From a bacterium (GTDB lineage Bacteria; Armatimonadota; Zipacnadia; Zipacnadales; Zipacnadaceae): a stretch of 64,000 nt of DNA. The stretch covers positions 1 to 64,000 of the forward strand of contig JAUVXR010000008.1 in NCBI GenBank assembly GCA_030603495.1, in the 5' to 3' direction. Positions 36,282 through 46,056 of this stretch are shown one piece after another; position 1 is the stretch's first letter, and the number at the start of each line of letters is the position of its first letter. The position numbers and the translations under genes were made by a program. The notes beneath the pieces are model-generated. The model was not told the origin of the DNA. It ran no database searches and worked only from the letters and a program-made list of their open reading frames with translations.

Positions 36282-37787
36282 ATGACAGCATTAGCTGAGA
36301 TATCAGCACGCGATTTGCTCGTGCCCCTGGTCGCCGCACCCCTGATCGGGGCGCTGCTGTGCGTATTTCTGAAGCGACGAGCCAGCGACTACGTGGCGGC
36401 GATCTTTGCCGTTATCACTCTGGTGTTAGCCGCAGGCGCGATCGGCAACCTGTTTACCGATCTGGACACTACTCACCGCCTGCCCCTGGGCTGGCTGGCT
36501 AACCTTGCCGGTGAAAGCGGCCCCGCGCCTCTGGTCTTTGAACTCTCGATTGATGCCCTCAGCGCTCTGATGCTGTTTGTGGTGACGGTGATAGGCTTCC
36601 TGGTGGTCATCTATTCCTCCGAATACCTCAGCCCGCGCAACGTCGAGCATCCCGTTACCAACGGCAAAGGCCGCTACTACGCCTGGCTGTTGTTTTTCGT
36701 AGGGGCGATGGTGGGCATAGCCCTGGCCGGCAACTTCTTCCAGTTGTTTATATTCTGGGAGATTACCACACTCTGTTCGTGGGCGCTGATCTCTTACTAT
36801 CAGGATGAGGCTTCGCTGAGGGCGGGTTTCAAGGCGCTGATAATGACCGCCGTCGGCGGGTTGTTCTTCCTGCTGGCGCTGGTGCTGATGTACTTGAACC
36901 TGGACACTGACCCATTCGCCTTTGATGCGCTGGGACGATTGGCGCCCGGCCTGCGCTCTTTGGTCTTTGTGTTTTTGTTGATCGCGGCCTGGGCCAAAGC
37001 CGCGCAGTTTCCCTTCTTCACCTGGCTGCCCGATGCGATGGCCGCGCCGACGCCGATTAGCTGCTATCTGCATGCCGCCGCTATGGTCAAGGCCGGGGTT
37101 TACCTGATCGCTCGAGTAGTCTCGGCCAGCTACGGCTTGTCCTACGGTGTGGGGCTGCTGAGCGGCATTATGGCCCTGGCTACGATCCTCATCGTCGTCT
37201 TCCTGTTTCTGTTTCAGGACGACCTTAAGAAGATATTGGCGCTCTCGACCATCAGCCATTTGGGCTATATTCTGATCGCCTGCGCTCTGGGGGTGTGGGG
37301 TTCGGCTACGGCCTTCCAGGGCGGGCTGCTGCATATCGCCGCGCACGGCTGTGGCAAGGGCCTGCTGTTCCTGTCGGTGGGGATGATCACGTATTTCACC
37401 GGCACCCGGCGCATTTCCGAGCTCTCAGGACTGGGTGCTCGCCTGCCAATTGTTGCCCTCGGCTTCTTCGTGGGAGCATTCACGGTTACCGGCGTGCCGC
37501 CGCTGGCCGGCTTCTGGAGCAAATTCCTTATCCTCACCGGCGGCCTGGAGTTGGGCGGGTTCGGGGCAGTGATTGCTATTCTGTTGCTAGTGGAAAGTAT
37601 GATCGCCTTCGGATTCTTCCTGTGGGTCGGTCAACGAGTGTTCTTCGGGGCGCCTTCTTTCGATATGCCGCAGGGCAAGGGTGTCGCCTGGCCGATGACC
37701 ACGGCGATCATCATCCTGGCTGTGCTTTGCCTGGCGGTGACGCTGTTCGCCTTGCCGGTAATCCAACACATACCGCTGGGGATGTGA
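36282..37787 (+). CDS. Antiporter-like hydrogenase subunit (HyfD-like)
   Basis: The 501-residue polytopic protein (about 14 membrane segments) belongs to the NuoL/M/N-MrpA/D family. It has KAAQFPFFTWLPDAMAAPTP with the Lys and Pro of the broken helix, HAAAMVKAGVYLIARV, and Glu in FWEITTLCSWALIS. Such subunits pump protons or sodium. By size and the locus it matches HyfD, although the exact pairing with HyfD or HyfB is by inference. It lies first in the membrane gene series. Confidence 0.85.
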   Translation: MTALAEISARDLLVPLVAAPLIGALLCVFLKRRASDYVAAIFAVITLVLAAGAIGNLFTDLDTTHRLPLGWLANLAGESGPAPLVFELSIDALSALMLFVVTVIGFLVVIYSSEYLSPRNVEHPVTNGKGRYYAWLLFFVGAMVGIALAGNFFQLFIFWEITTLCSWALISYYQDEASLRAGFKALIMTAVGGLFFLLALVLMYLNLDTDPFAFDALGRLAPGLRSLVFVFLLIAAWAKAAQFPFFTWLPDAMAAPTPISCYLHAAAMVKAGVYLIARVVSASYGLSYGVGLLSGIMALATILIVVFLFLFQDDLKKILALSTISHLGYILIACALGVWGSATAFQGGLLHIAAHGCGKGLLFLSVGMITYFTGTRRISELSGLGARLPIVALGFFVGAFTVTGVPPLAGFWSKFLILTGGLELGGFGAVIAILLLVESMIAFGFFLWVGQRVFFGAPSFDMPQGKGVAWPMTTAIIILAVLCLAVTLFALPVIQHIPLGM

Positions 37788-37794
37788 ACTAACA

Positions 37795-39828
37795 ATGGCG
37801 GTTATTGACCTGCTAATTGGAGCACTGATCCTGTTGACTGTGGGGGCAGCGGTTACCGCGCTGCTGGCCAAGTGGCGGGCAGTCTGCGGCTACGTGGCCT
37901 TCCTGTTTGTCGCCGTCGCCTCGGTTTGGGTAGGCGTGGCGGCGTTTCACGTGCTCAGCACCGGGTCGCCCCTATCTGGTGCTCCCGTCTTAACCATTGC
38001 CCCGCTCAACAGCTCACTGGTCTTTACAGTGGACGGACTAAGCGCGGTGTTCCTGCTCATCACCAGTCTGGTCGCAGTGTGTGCCACGCTCTTCTCGGTA
38101 CGCTATATGCTCGTTTACAAGCACCACAGCCTGATACGTTACTACCCGATTCTGTTGCTGTTCTTTGCTAGTGTCATCAGCGTAGTCTCCGTGCGAAATA
38201 TGCTGTTTTTCCTGGTCTTCTGGGAGTTTATGACCCTGGCGTCGTATGTGCTGGTTGTCTTCGAGACGGATAATCCCGAGGCTCGGCGGGCCGGCCTGCA
38301 GTACTTCATCGCTACCCACATCGCCAGCGGTTGTATCCTGCTGGCCACGATATTGTTGTATACCTATGCTCCGGTTAAGTCTTTCGAGTTCGGGGCGCTG
38401 TTGGAGGGAACCAGGGTGTTGATGACTACGAGTCCGGCTTTGGTTCACCTAATTCTGGGGCTATTTGTCATCGGCTTTGCCACCAAGGCGGGCATTCTGC
38501 CCTTCGGCTTCTGGTTACCTCAGGCACATCCCGTTGCCCCCAGCCCCTTTTCGGCGGTATTGTCAGGCTGTATGGTCAAGCTCGGGGTGTATGGTCTGCT
38601 GGTGGTCTTCACCTCGCTGACGCCGCTGTCGCACTTTACAACGGTCTGGGGCGTTTGGCTAGCGGCGCTGGGCACCATCTCCGTCTTCGTGGCTTCGCTT
38701 ACGGCTCTGCAGCAGACCGATTCCAAACGGCTACTGGCTTTCAGCACGATCGGACAGATGGGCTACATCTGGCTGGGCATAGGAACTGGTCTCGCGTTGC
38801 TGCGCATCAGTCCGGCCGTCGCGGTTGTCGCTTTAATGGCAGGTCTGTTTCATGTGGTCAACCACGCTTGTTTTAAGTCGTTGCTGTTCTTGAATGCCGG
38901 CGCGGCTTTGTATCGGACCGGGACGCGGGATATGGACAAGGCGGGTGGATTGATGCGAATAATGCCGGTGACTGCCGCTGCCGCCATCGTTGGCTCCTTG
39001 GCAATTGCGGGAGTCCCTGGCCTCAACGGTTTTGCCAGCAAGTGGCTGATATTCACAAGCGGCATTGTCGGCGGGTTGGAAATTCCCTTGTTTGTCTTCC
39101 TGGTTGTAGTGGCAATTTTCATATCTGCGGTGACACTGGCCTACTACATGAAGTTTGTGGGCATCCTATTTCTGGGCAAACTGCACGTCGGACCTGAGGT
39201 GGAGCGCCGCGAGGTGCCGGTCAGTATGGTCGTTCCGCAGGTGTTCATGGGCATCCTGTGTGTGGCGTTCGGGGTATTGCCCATGCTGGCGCTCAAGTAC
39301 CTGTATGTGGCCGCTAGCGGGATTCTGCCTCCGGGCTACTCGCCACCGTTCGCCTCGCTGTTTGGCAACTCGGCGCTCGCCGTGCGCCTCGGCCTTAGCG
39401 GGGTGCACAGCGCTGCCTGGGGCCCGCTAGCTATTCTGGTGGCGTTCGCCGGCTGTCTGGTGTTGGGCTATCTTATCTCCCGGATGGGTGGGGCTCAGAC
39501 TCGGGAAGTCCCGATGTGGCTATGCGGAGAGGAGCACGACTTCGCCGAAGTCAGGTATCCGGCACACAGCTTCCTGCTGACTTTCAACGAGTATTTCGCG
39601 AAGTTGTATCCGTCTATTCCCGTACCTAGACTGCCTCGTCCGGCCGCCATATTGAGGCTGTTTGATATTGACAGGTGGTTCTACTCTCCGGGTCTGAGGT
39701 GGGGCGAGCGGATCATTCGCGCCATCAGCGCTACTCACGCGGGCTATCCCCAATTGTATATGCTGTGGATGATTGTAGGGGCGGCTTTGGCTGTGATCGT
39801 ACTGTTCAGTATGGGAGGCGGACTGTAG
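37795..39828 (+). CDS. hyfB: Large antiporter-like hydrogenase subunit (HyfB-like)
   Basis: The 677-residue protein is a NuoL-type antiporter subunit with a long C-terminal extension, the usual size of HyfB. It has FWEFMTLASYVLV with the conserved Glu, TKAGILPFGFWLPQAHPVAPSP, the Lys in SGCMVKLGVYGLL, and a repeated Lys-bearing helix. The extension includes a membrane helix (LIVAF-like near 545) and a hydrophilic part to the final segment. It follows the HyfD-like gene by seven bases. Confidence 0.88.
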   Translation: MAVIDLLIGALILLTVGAAVTALLAKWRAVCGYVAFLFVAVASVWVGVAAFHVLSTGSPLSGAPVLTIAPLNSSLVFTVDGLSAVFLLITSLVAVCATLFSVRYMLVYKHHSLIRYYPILLLFFASVISVVSVRNMLFFLVFWEFMTLASYVLVVFETDNPEARRAGLQYFIATHIASGCILLATILLYTYAPVKSFEFGALLEGTRVLMTTSPALVHLILGLFVIGFATKAGILPFGFWLPQAHPVAPSPFSAVLSGCMVKLGVYGLLVVFTSLTPLSHFTTVWGVWLAALGTISVFVASLTALQQTDSKRLLAFSTIGQMGYIWLGIGTGLALLRISPAVAVVALMAGLFHVVNHACFKSLLFLNAGAALYRTGTRDMDKAGGLMRIMPVTAAAAIVGSLAIAGVPGLNGFASKWLIFTSGIVGGLEIPLFVFLVVVAIFISAVTLAYYMKFVGILFLGKLHVGPEVERREVPVSMVVPQVFMGILCVAFGVLPMLALKYLYVAASGILPPGYSPPFASLFGNSALAVRLGLSGVHSAAWGPLAILVAFAGCLVLGYLISRMGGAQTREVPMWLCGEEHDFAEVRYPAHSFLLTFNEYFAKLYPSIPVPRLPRPAAILRLFDIDRWFYSPGLRWGERIIRAISATHAGYPQLYMLWMIVGAALAVIVLFSMGGGL

Positions 39829-39855
39829 GCCTCCTGGGAAGCAAGGGTTGAGATA

Positions 39856-40749
39856 ATGACCTTCGCAATTAACCTGGGCCTGGCTTTGCTAATTGGCCCC
39901 CTGCTGGCTGGGATTGTGCGCAAGGTGGTGCGGGCGCGCGTCCACTCGCGCCAGGGCCCACCTATCACCCAGCCGTTCTACGATCTGCTTAAGCTGCTGG
40001 GCAAAGAGGACCTGCAATCTGTACCCAGCCTGGTAGTGCAGTATGCACCGCTGGTGGCTTTCGCAAGCGTCCTGGTGGCGGCCCTGCTCACGCCGATGGG
40101 GATGCGGGCGCCGCTGGGCCAGTACGGCGATATGATCGTTTTTGCCTATTTTGTTACTATCGCAGCGGTGGCAGTCGTAATGACGGGCTTGGCCTGCGCG
40201 AGTCCCTACTCGATGATAGGCGCTGGCCGCGAGATAATGATGCACCTGGTAGTCGAGCCGGTGCTGATCATCTGCTTGATTACTGCCGCCATCAAGGCGG
40301 GGTCGCTACTGATGTGGGATATGGCGGCGTGGAATTACCTCAACGGACCGGCGCCCTCGATGGTAGTAACGGCAGTGGTGCTGTTCTTGGCCCTGCAGGC
40401 CCAGGTTGGCAAGCTGCCCTTTGATATTCCCGAGGCCGACCAGGAGATTATGGGCGGACCGTTCATTGAGCTAAGTGGGCCGAAGCTGGCGATGTTCCAG
40501 TGGGCCTTCTTCGCCCGCCAGGTCGTATATGCCTCGGTCCTGGCGGTCATCTTCATTCCCTGGGGGCTTGGTTTCGCTTTTCCGTGGAATGTGGGCGCGC
40601 ACCTGCTGAAGGTCATCGTGCTCATCGTGCTCGTGGGCGTCATTGATGTGGTGAACCCGCGGCTGCGCATAGACCAGGCTATGTCCTATTTCTTCTGGGT
40701 CATCTTTGTGGCGATAGTGGCCATGGCCCTTGCCTTAATCGGCGTCTAG
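39856..40749 (+). CDS. hyfC: NuoH-like membrane anchor subunit (HyfC)
   Basis: The 297-residue protein with eight membrane segments has the NuoH/HyfC motifs: RARVHSRQGPPITQPFYDLLK at the start, then LPFDIPEADQEIMGGPFIELSGPKLAMF (split here as the family signature) and DVVNPRLRIDQAM at the end. It joins the hydrogenase core to the ion-pumping arm, in the same way as NuoH of complex I. Confidence 0.92.
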   Translation: MTFAINLGLALLIGPLLAGIVRKVVRARVHSRQGPPITQPFYDLLKLLGKEDLQSVPSLVVQYAPLVAFASVLVAALLTPMGMRAPLGQYGDMIVFAYFVTIAAVAVVMTGLACASPYSMIGAGREIMMHLVVEPVLIICLITAAIKAGSLLMWDMAAWNYLNGPAPSMVVTAVVLFLALQAQVGKLPFDIPEADQEIMGGPFIELSGPKLAMFQWAFFARQVVYASVLAVIFIPWGLGFAFPWNVGAHLLKVIVLIVLVGVIDVVNPRLRIDQAMSYFFWVIFVAIVAMALALIGV

Positions 40750-40784
40750 CCGGCTATGGGGTGCAAAGAGGAGAGTAACCAGCA

Positions 40785-41450
40785 ATGTACGATAGCGCAA
40801 TCCTGGCCCTGACATTGGGTGTGCTCACAACCGGGGTGATCGCAGCGGAACTGCGCGACTTGGCGGCCTCTACCTGGGCCTACCTCGTCCATTCCCTGTT
40901 CCTGGCGGGCACCTTCGCTGCCTTCGCCATCGTCACAGATAGCCCCCAGCTATACTGGTGGGTATTGGCGGCGGTTCTTACCAAAGTCATCTTCATTCCT
41001 TTGCTGCTGCGGTGGTATATCACCAGGCATCCCGCCGCCGACCTGCGCCCGATATTGAGCCCCCGACTATCTCTGGTCATCCTGGCCGTGCTGTTGATTG
41101 TCTTCTTCAAAGTGGTGCATACCTACATGGAATTCATTGGCCCGACTGAGGCCGCCATTGCGGAGCCGGGCCGCTCCAATCTGGCCGTGGCCTTTACGGT
41201 GTTTGCCGTAGGGCTTTATATCCTCGTTACCCGGCGGGATGCGGTCAAGAACGTCATTGGCATATGTCTACTGGAAAATGGGGCGCACCTGTCTTTGGTG
41301 GTGCTAGCCGCTACCTTGCCCCAGACAGTATTGATAGGCATTGCGACTACCATCGTGATTTCTGTGTGGGTTCTGGTCTACATAACTAGCGGGGTATACC
41401 AGATACTTGGCACACCGGATACCGCCAAGCTGTCGCAATTACGTCACTAA
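40785..41450 (+). CDS. hyfE: Hydrogenase membrane subunit HyfE
   Basis: The 221-residue protein has about six membrane segments. The C-terminal half resembles MrpC/NuoK-like proteins (TRRDAVKNVIGICLLENGAH, with the conserved Glu) and is fused to an extra N-terminal hydrophobic domain, as in HyfE. It sits between HyfC-like and HyfF-like genes as in E. coli Hyf. Confidence 0.88.
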   Translation: MYDSAILALTLGVLTTGVIAAELRDLAASTWAYLVHSLFLAGTFAAFAIVTDSPQLYWWVLAAVLTKVIFIPLLLRWYITRHPAADLRPILSPRLSLVILAVLLIVFFKVVHTYMEFIGPTEAAIAEPGRSNLAVAFTVFAVGLYILVTRRDAVKNVIGICLLENGAHLSLVVLAATLPQTVLIGIATTIVISVWVLVYITSGVYQILGTPDTAKLSQLRH

Positions 41451-41479
41451 CGAAATAGCTCATAACCGGGAGCTGTACT

Positions 41480-42979
41480 ATGATGGCTGAGTCGTCGCTG
41501 CCCATAGCTCTGATCGGTATGCCTGTCCTGGCTGCAGTAATCGTCCTCACCCTGGGGCGGAAGCTGAGGCTGTGCCGGGAGGGAGCGGCCGTGGGTGGCG
41601 CCTTGGTGACATTGTATATAGCAGTCCTGGTTGCCGCTCAGGTGCTGCGGGGAACAGAACTGTGGTCCTGGGGTAGGGCTCTGCATGTCGATGGCCTGAG
41701 CAGCTTGATGGTTGTGCTGGTGAGTTTGGTAGCCCTAATCATCGTTGTGTATTCCCTGCGGTATATGCGTCACCAGGTTGAACAGGGCAGGACCACCACG
41801 CAGCGACTGGTGGTCTATTATGGCCTACTGATGCTTTTCCTGGCCGCGATGATGTGGGTGTGCCTCACCAATAGTATGGTCTGGATGTATGTCGCGATAG
41901 AGGGCACCACCTTGGTCACGGCCCTCCTGGTATGTTTTTACTGGGATCCCCGGGGGCTGGAGGCCAGTTACAAGTACGTATTGCTGGTGGTGGCTGGGGT
42001 TTGCTTCGCTCTGTTTGGGACGGTGCTGCTATATTCGGCAGCAGCCCAATATGCGCCCGGCCGGCCGGCCCTGTTGCTTACCGAGTTAGGAGAGATAATT
42101 GCCCGGTTCCCCGACAGTGCCCAGACCGTGAGTCTGCTGGCCGTAGCCTTCTTCGTGGTTGGCTTTGGTACCAAGGCCGGACTGGTTCCGTTCCACGCCT
42201 GGCTGCCCGACGCCCATGCCGAGGCTCCTGCGCCTATCAGTGCGCTGCTGTCCGGGCTAGTGATTAAGGTAGGCGCCTACGCCCTGGCCCGCACCATCAC
42301 CATCTTTGCCCCCCACTACGACGCGGTAATAGTCTTCGTGGCCATTATGGCCTCAGCCAGTATGCTCATTGGCATATTCATGGCGTGGGCGCAGGACGAC
42401 CTCAAGAGGCTGCTGGCCTTTCACAGTGTCAGTCAGATTGGTTACGTAATCGAAGGGCTGGGGTTCGGCACTTATTTGGGGGTATATGGCGGCCTGTTCC
42501 ACCTCGTCAACCATACCCTGTTCAAGGCACTCCTATTCCTCAGCGTCGGCGCGGTGATGTATGCCACTGGCGGCCTACGCCGGATAAGCCAACTCAAGGG
42601 CTTGGGCCGCCGCATGCCCATAACCGCGGCTTGCTTCTTCATCGGGGCTATTGCTATGGGCGGACTTCCGCCTCTAAACGGCTTCTGGAGCAAGCTGACA
42701 CTATTCATGGCCGGCGGTGAACTACGCCTATGGTGGGCCGTTGCTATAGGTGTCTTGGTCAGTATCTTGACTTTAGGTTGCATGGTCCACGCCGGTTACA
42801 AGATCTTCTGGGGGCATCCGACAACCGAGCCGGCCACCAATCCGGGTCTCAAAGAGGTGCCAATCAGTATCTGGCTGAGTATGGCGGTATTGGCAATTCT
42901 GTGTATTGTGATCGGCGTCTATCCGCAGATTATTCACCCGCTGCTGCACCGCGCCACCGAGTGCATCCTGGCTTTCTAG
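41480..42979 (+). CDS. hyfF: Antiporter-like hydrogenase subunit (HyfF-like)
   Basis: The 499-residue protein is another NuoL/M/N family pump. It has TKAGLVPFHAWLPDAHAEAPAP and SALLSGLVIKVGAYALAR, the classic NuoM/HyfF pattern, with Glu in YVAIEGTTLVTALLV. With the genes at 36282 and 37795 it makes three antiporter-like subunits, a full set as in E. coli hydrogenase 4. More than one ion may therefore be moved per electron pair. Confidence 0.9.
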   Translation: MMAESSLPIALIGMPVLAAVIVLTLGRKLRLCREGAAVGGALVTLYIAVLVAAQVLRGTELWSWGRALHVDGLSSLMVVLVSLVALIIVVYSLRYMRHQVEQGRTTTQRLVVYYGLLMLFLAAMMWVCLTNSMVWMYVAIEGTTLVTALLVCFYWDPRGLEASYKYVLLVVAGVCFALFGTVLLYSAAAQYAPGRPALLLTELGEIIARFPDSAQTVSLLAVAFFVVGFGTKAGLVPFHAWLPDAHAEAPAPISALLSGLVIKVGAYALARTITIFAPHYDAVIVFVAIMASASMLIGIFMAWAQDDLKRLLAFHSVSQIGYVIEGLGFGTYLGVYGGLFHLVNHTLFKALLFLSVGAVMYATGGLRRISQLKGLGRRMPITAACFFIGAIAMGGLPPLNGFWSKLTLFMAGGELRLWWAVAIGVLVSILTLGCMVHAGYKIFWGHPTTEPATNPGLKEVPISIWLSMAVLAILCIVIGVYPQIIHPLLHRATECILAF

Positions 42980-43066
42980 CGGGTCGGAGCTATGCACTAG
43001 CCAACTAGAGGGCCAGATGCGGCCGGTGATAAGAAAAAGATGACTTGTAGTGTCGAGAAGTGGTAG

Positions 43067-43159
43067 CACCTGACCGGCTTTCGGGGCTTTGTGCCCGTCG
43101 CCGATGAAGAGTATGAATTGGTGCGGCAGCTTATGGCCCAGGCGGGGGTGCCGTACTGA
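43067..43159 (+). pseudogene. Short coding remnant between hyfF and hyfG
   Basis: A 30-residue frame (HLTGFRGFVPVADEEYELVR and on to AQAGVPY) with good codon usage ends at TGA and is blocked upstream by TAG. It has no ATG, GTG or ribosome binding site at its head. It looks like the tail of a lost gene in the 265-bp gap. I do not recognise the family. The remainder of this gap shows no gene. Confidence 0.3.
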
Positions 43160-43244
43160 ACAAGTATTAACAAGTCGGCGTCTTATGAAGCAGAGCAGCA
43201 TGTGTAACATGCTAACATAATGGGCGATGGAAAGAGAATCTATC

Positions 43245-44912
43245 ATGACTGCACAATCGTTTGGTGACAGTCTGAAAAACAAATTCGGAGACAAGCTGTT
43301 GGAGGTCGAGGCAGCGGGTGTGGACCAGTTGTATGTGAGGATCGTTCCCGAGTGTCTAGTCGAGGTTGCTGACTATCTTTACAACGATGAAGGCTGTCGG
43401 TTTGTGATCAACTCCGGCACCGACCGTCGCGAGCACAACGGCAAGTTTCTGATCACTCACTTCTTTGCCCAGGATGAGGAGAATCTGTACATCGCTGTCC
43501 ACGCCGAGGTGGATGGCAACGACCCCCGTATTGACTCAATCACTCCCGTCGTTCCGGCCGCGAACTGGTCTGAGCGGGAAGCCCGGGATATGGTGGGGGT
43601 AGCACCTGAGGGGCATCCCGATCCGCGTCGGCTGGTGCTGGCTGATGACTGGCCGGAGGACCTCTACCCGTTGCGTACCGACGTTGAGCACGGGATCAAG
43701 CCCGAGTCCTGCCCAGATGTGGCTATGCCGCTTGTTGAGCCGCCGGAGGGCGCCAGCGTGGTGCCGATCGGCCCGTATTTCCCGGTGCTTGAAGAGCCCG
43801 CATATTTCCGCATCTTCGTCGAGGGTGAAACCGTGGTGGGTGCGGATTACCGGGGCTTTTACAATCATCGTGGTGTGGAAAAACTCGGCTGCAGTGTCCT
43901 GACTTACAATCAGATACCGTTCATGGCAGAGCGCATCTGCGGCATCTGCGGGTTCGTCCATAGTTGCTCCTACTGCCAGGCTGTGGAGCGGGCCGCGGGC
44001 ATCGAGGTGCCGGAGCGCGCCGAATATGTCCGCACCATAATGTTGGAGGTGGAGCGTGTACAGAGCCATCTGCTGTGGTTAGGTATTGCCGGCCACATTA
44101 TCGGCTTCGACACGGTGCTGATGCAGACCTGGCGGATGCGCGAGCCGCTGATGTGGCTGTGCGAGCGGATTACGGGAAACCGCAAGACTTACGGGATGAA
44201 TCTGATCGGCGGTGTGCGCCGCGACATCACGGCTGATGTTCACGGTGACATTACCGATGTACTTGCTAAGATCGAGAAGGAGTGGCGCGCCCTGTACGAT
44301 GCTATTCCTGGCGACCCGACGCTGATGGCCCGGCTCAAGGGTACTGGGGAGCTGCCCGAGGAGAAGGCCCGCGAATTGGCGGTAGCCGGGCCAACTGCTC
44401 GCGGCTCCGGCGTTGCCATTGATGTGCGAGTGGACCACCCGTATGCGGCCTACGATCGGCTCGATGTCAAGAAGTGCGTCTATGACAGTTGCGACAATGT
44501 GGCGCGCGTGCTGGTCCGTTTGGATGAGACGCTGGACGCGATCGACATCATCCGGCAAGCCTTGGATGATATGCCCGACGGCCCCATAATGGCCGAGATT
44601 GGCGAGGAGATCCCCGCTGGCCTTGAGGCGATGAGCGCGGTCGAAGCACCCCGGGGTGAGGTCTTTCACTGGGTACTCACCGGCGAGGAGAACCGTCCCG
44701 AGCGCTGGCGCGTGCGGGCTCCTACCTATGCGAATCTGCAGGCCGTGCCGACCATGGTAACGGGCGACGCGCTGGCCGACGTGCCTATTGATGTGGGCAG
44801 TTTCGACCCTTGCTTCTCGTGCACCGAGCGAATGGAGGTCACTGACCTGAAGTCGGGGATCATTCGAGTCTATACCCAAGATGAAGTATTGGCTTTGAGG
44901 CAATCCAAGTAG
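43245..44912 (+). CDS. hyfG: Group 4 [NiFe]-hydrogenase large subunit (HyfG), NuoC-NuoD-type fusion
   Basis: HyfG is the catalytic subunit that makes or splits H2. I choose ATG 43245 (555 residues) because GAG lies eight bases upstream; ATG 43227 is an in-frame alternative. Residues about 1-170 form a NuoC-like domain, and the remainder is NuoD-like. All four nickel-ligand cysteines are present: RICGICGFVH near 230 (L1) and DPCFSCTER near 520 (L2). The 26 residues after CTER form the removable maturation tail. This separates it from hydrogenase-like relatives (Ehr) that have lost these cysteines. It is preceded by a gap with a coding remnant. Confidence 0.95.
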   Translation: MTAQSFGDSLKNKFGDKLLEVEAAGVDQLYVRIVPECLVEVADYLYNDEGCRFVINSGTDRREHNGKFLITHFFAQDEENLYIAVHAEVDGNDPRIDSITPVVPAANWSEREARDMVGVAPEGHPDPRRLVLADDWPEDLYPLRTDVEHGIKPESCPDVAMPLVEPPEGASVVPIGPYFPVLEEPAYFRIFVEGETVVGADYRGFYNHRGVEKLGCSVLTYNQIPFMAERICGICGFVHSCSYCQAVERAAGIEVPERAEYVRTIMLEVERVQSHLLWLGIAGHIIGFDTVLMQTWRMREPLMWLCERITGNRKTYGMNLIGGVRRDITADVHGDITDVLAKIEKEWRALYDAIPGDPTLMARLKGTGELPEEKARELAVAGPTARGSGVAIDVRVDHPYAAYDRLDVKKCVYDSCDNVARVLVRLDETLDAIDIIRQALDDMPDGPIMAEIGEEIPAGLEAMSAVEAPRGEVFHWVLTGEENRPERWRVRAPTYANLQAVPTMVTGDALADVPIDVGSFDPCFSCTERMEVTDLKSGIIRVYTQDEVLALRQSK

Positions 44913-44941
44913 CTGGCCTGATAGGGAGGTCTTAGCTCAAA

Positions 44942-45442
44942 GTGCTCAGCAAGCTTAAAGAAGCTATACTATGTTTCGCAGCCGGGATAGTGACGCTCAG
45001 GTATCCGTTTGCGCCCCACGACCCCGAGGGCGAAGAGGGCGAATTTCGTGGTTATCCGGAGGTAGACGTCAACCGGTGCATTGGCTGCGGCGGCTGCGCG
45101 GCAGTTTGCCCGGCTCGGGCTATTATGATTGAGGACATTGATCAAACCACGCGCCGGATAACCCGTCTGCGCGAGCGCTGTATCTACTGCGGGCGCTGTG
45201 CCGAGGTCTGTCCGCAGGACGCTATCACCATGACCAAGCAGTTCGAACTCGCTTCGGACAAGGTGCGGGAGGATCTCGAGCATGTTTGCGAGGTCTTCAT
45301 GGCTACCTGTAAGCGCTGCGGGCGCTGCTACGAGCCCGCCTCGCCGCTGGATAAGATTATGGAGCCAGGCTACCGGCACGACGAGATCAAGCGCGGCGGC
45401 CAGGAGCCGCTGTACGAGCCAGTTGAGGCGTCCAGCGAATAG
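44942..45442 (+). CDS. hyfH: Ferredoxin-like hydrogenase subunit (HyfH)
   Basis: The 166-residue protein carries two 4Fe-4S motifs (CIGCGGCAAVCPARA and CIYCGRCAEVCPQDA) and resembles NuoI/HyfH. A further CKRCGRC group near residue 122 is an extra that many relatives lack. The start is GTG after GGGAGG at a wide spacing. It connects the small subunit with the electron-transfer module. Confidence 0.92.
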   Translation: MLSKLKEAILCFAAGIVTLRYPFAPHDPEGEEGEFRGYPEVDVNRCIGCGGCAAVCPARAIMIEDIDQTTRRITRLRERCIYCGRCAEVCPQDAITMTKQFELASDKVREDLEHVCEVFMATCKRCGRCYEPASPLDKIMEPGYRHDEIKRGGQEPLYEPVEASSE

Positions 45443-45487
45443 TCCCGGGCGGGCAGGTTTGCCGGCTGGTAACAGGAGGAATATGAA

Positions 45488-46045
45488 GTGGGCTTTTTCA
45501 AGAACTTGTGCAACAAGGCCTTCCCCAAGTCATTGTGGGTCTATCACACCAATACCGGGGCCTGCAATGGCTGCGATATTGAGGTAATTGACGTACTGAC
45601 GCCGTACTATGATGTCGAGCGCTTCGGGATCAAGCTGGTGGGCTCGCCGCGCCACGCCGACGTGCTGCTGGTTTGCGGTCCGGTGACTCGCCAGATAGTC
45701 CCGGCCCTCAAGCGGCTCTACGAGGCTGTGCCCGCTCCCAAACTGGTCATCGCTATTGGGTCGTGTGCCTCGGGAGGAGGCATCTGGTTTGATAGCTACA
45801 ATATCGTCGGTGGCGCCGACACGATCCTGCCCGTGGATTACTATATTCCCGGTTGCCCGCCGCGGCCCGAGGCTATTCTCCACGGAGTCGCCGTGGCCCT
45901 GGGACTCGCCGAGAAGAAGGTAGCCCGCGAGCACATTAAGCAGCTCATTGACCGCAATGAGTCTATCTCCGTTGAGGATGATACTGGAGCCGAAGAGGTC
46001 GTGCCGGGGGACGAGGTGCCAGCGGAGCTGCCGACTTCGAAATAG
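45488..46045 (+). CDS. hyfI: [NiFe]-hydrogenase small subunit (HyfI, NuoB-like)
   Basis: HyfI holds the 4Fe-4S cluster closest to the nickel site. The 185-residue protein has TGACNGCDIEVID near 25, AIGSCASGGG near 97 and YIPGCPPRPEAI near 125, providing the four cysteine ligands. The GTG start at 45488 follows AGGAGG. Its 40-residue C-terminal tail is acidic. It ends the forward block and converges with hypA, 11 bases away. Confidence 0.94.
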   Translation: MGFFKNLCNKAFPKSLWVYHTNTGACNGCDIEVIDVLTPYYDVERFGIKLVGSPRHADVLLVCGPVTRQIVPALKRLYEAVPAPKLVIAIGSCASGGGIWFDSYNIVGGADTILPVDYYIPGCPPRPEAILHGVAVALGLAEKKVAREHIKQLIDRNESISVEDDTGAEEVVPGDEVPAELPTSK

Positions 46046-46056
46046 GCGTGTAGGGG

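Noticed and set aside
36426-37346. Minus-strand frames opposite the hydrogenase membrane genes
   Set aside because: Hydrophobic genes give Gln/Arg-rich antisense frames by complement; no ribosome binding site or family.
30702-46045. Formate hydrogenlyase
   Set aside because: The formate-active residues are missing in the only molybdopterin-fold subunit, and HydB/HydG-like subunits point to NAD(P)H or ferredoxin.
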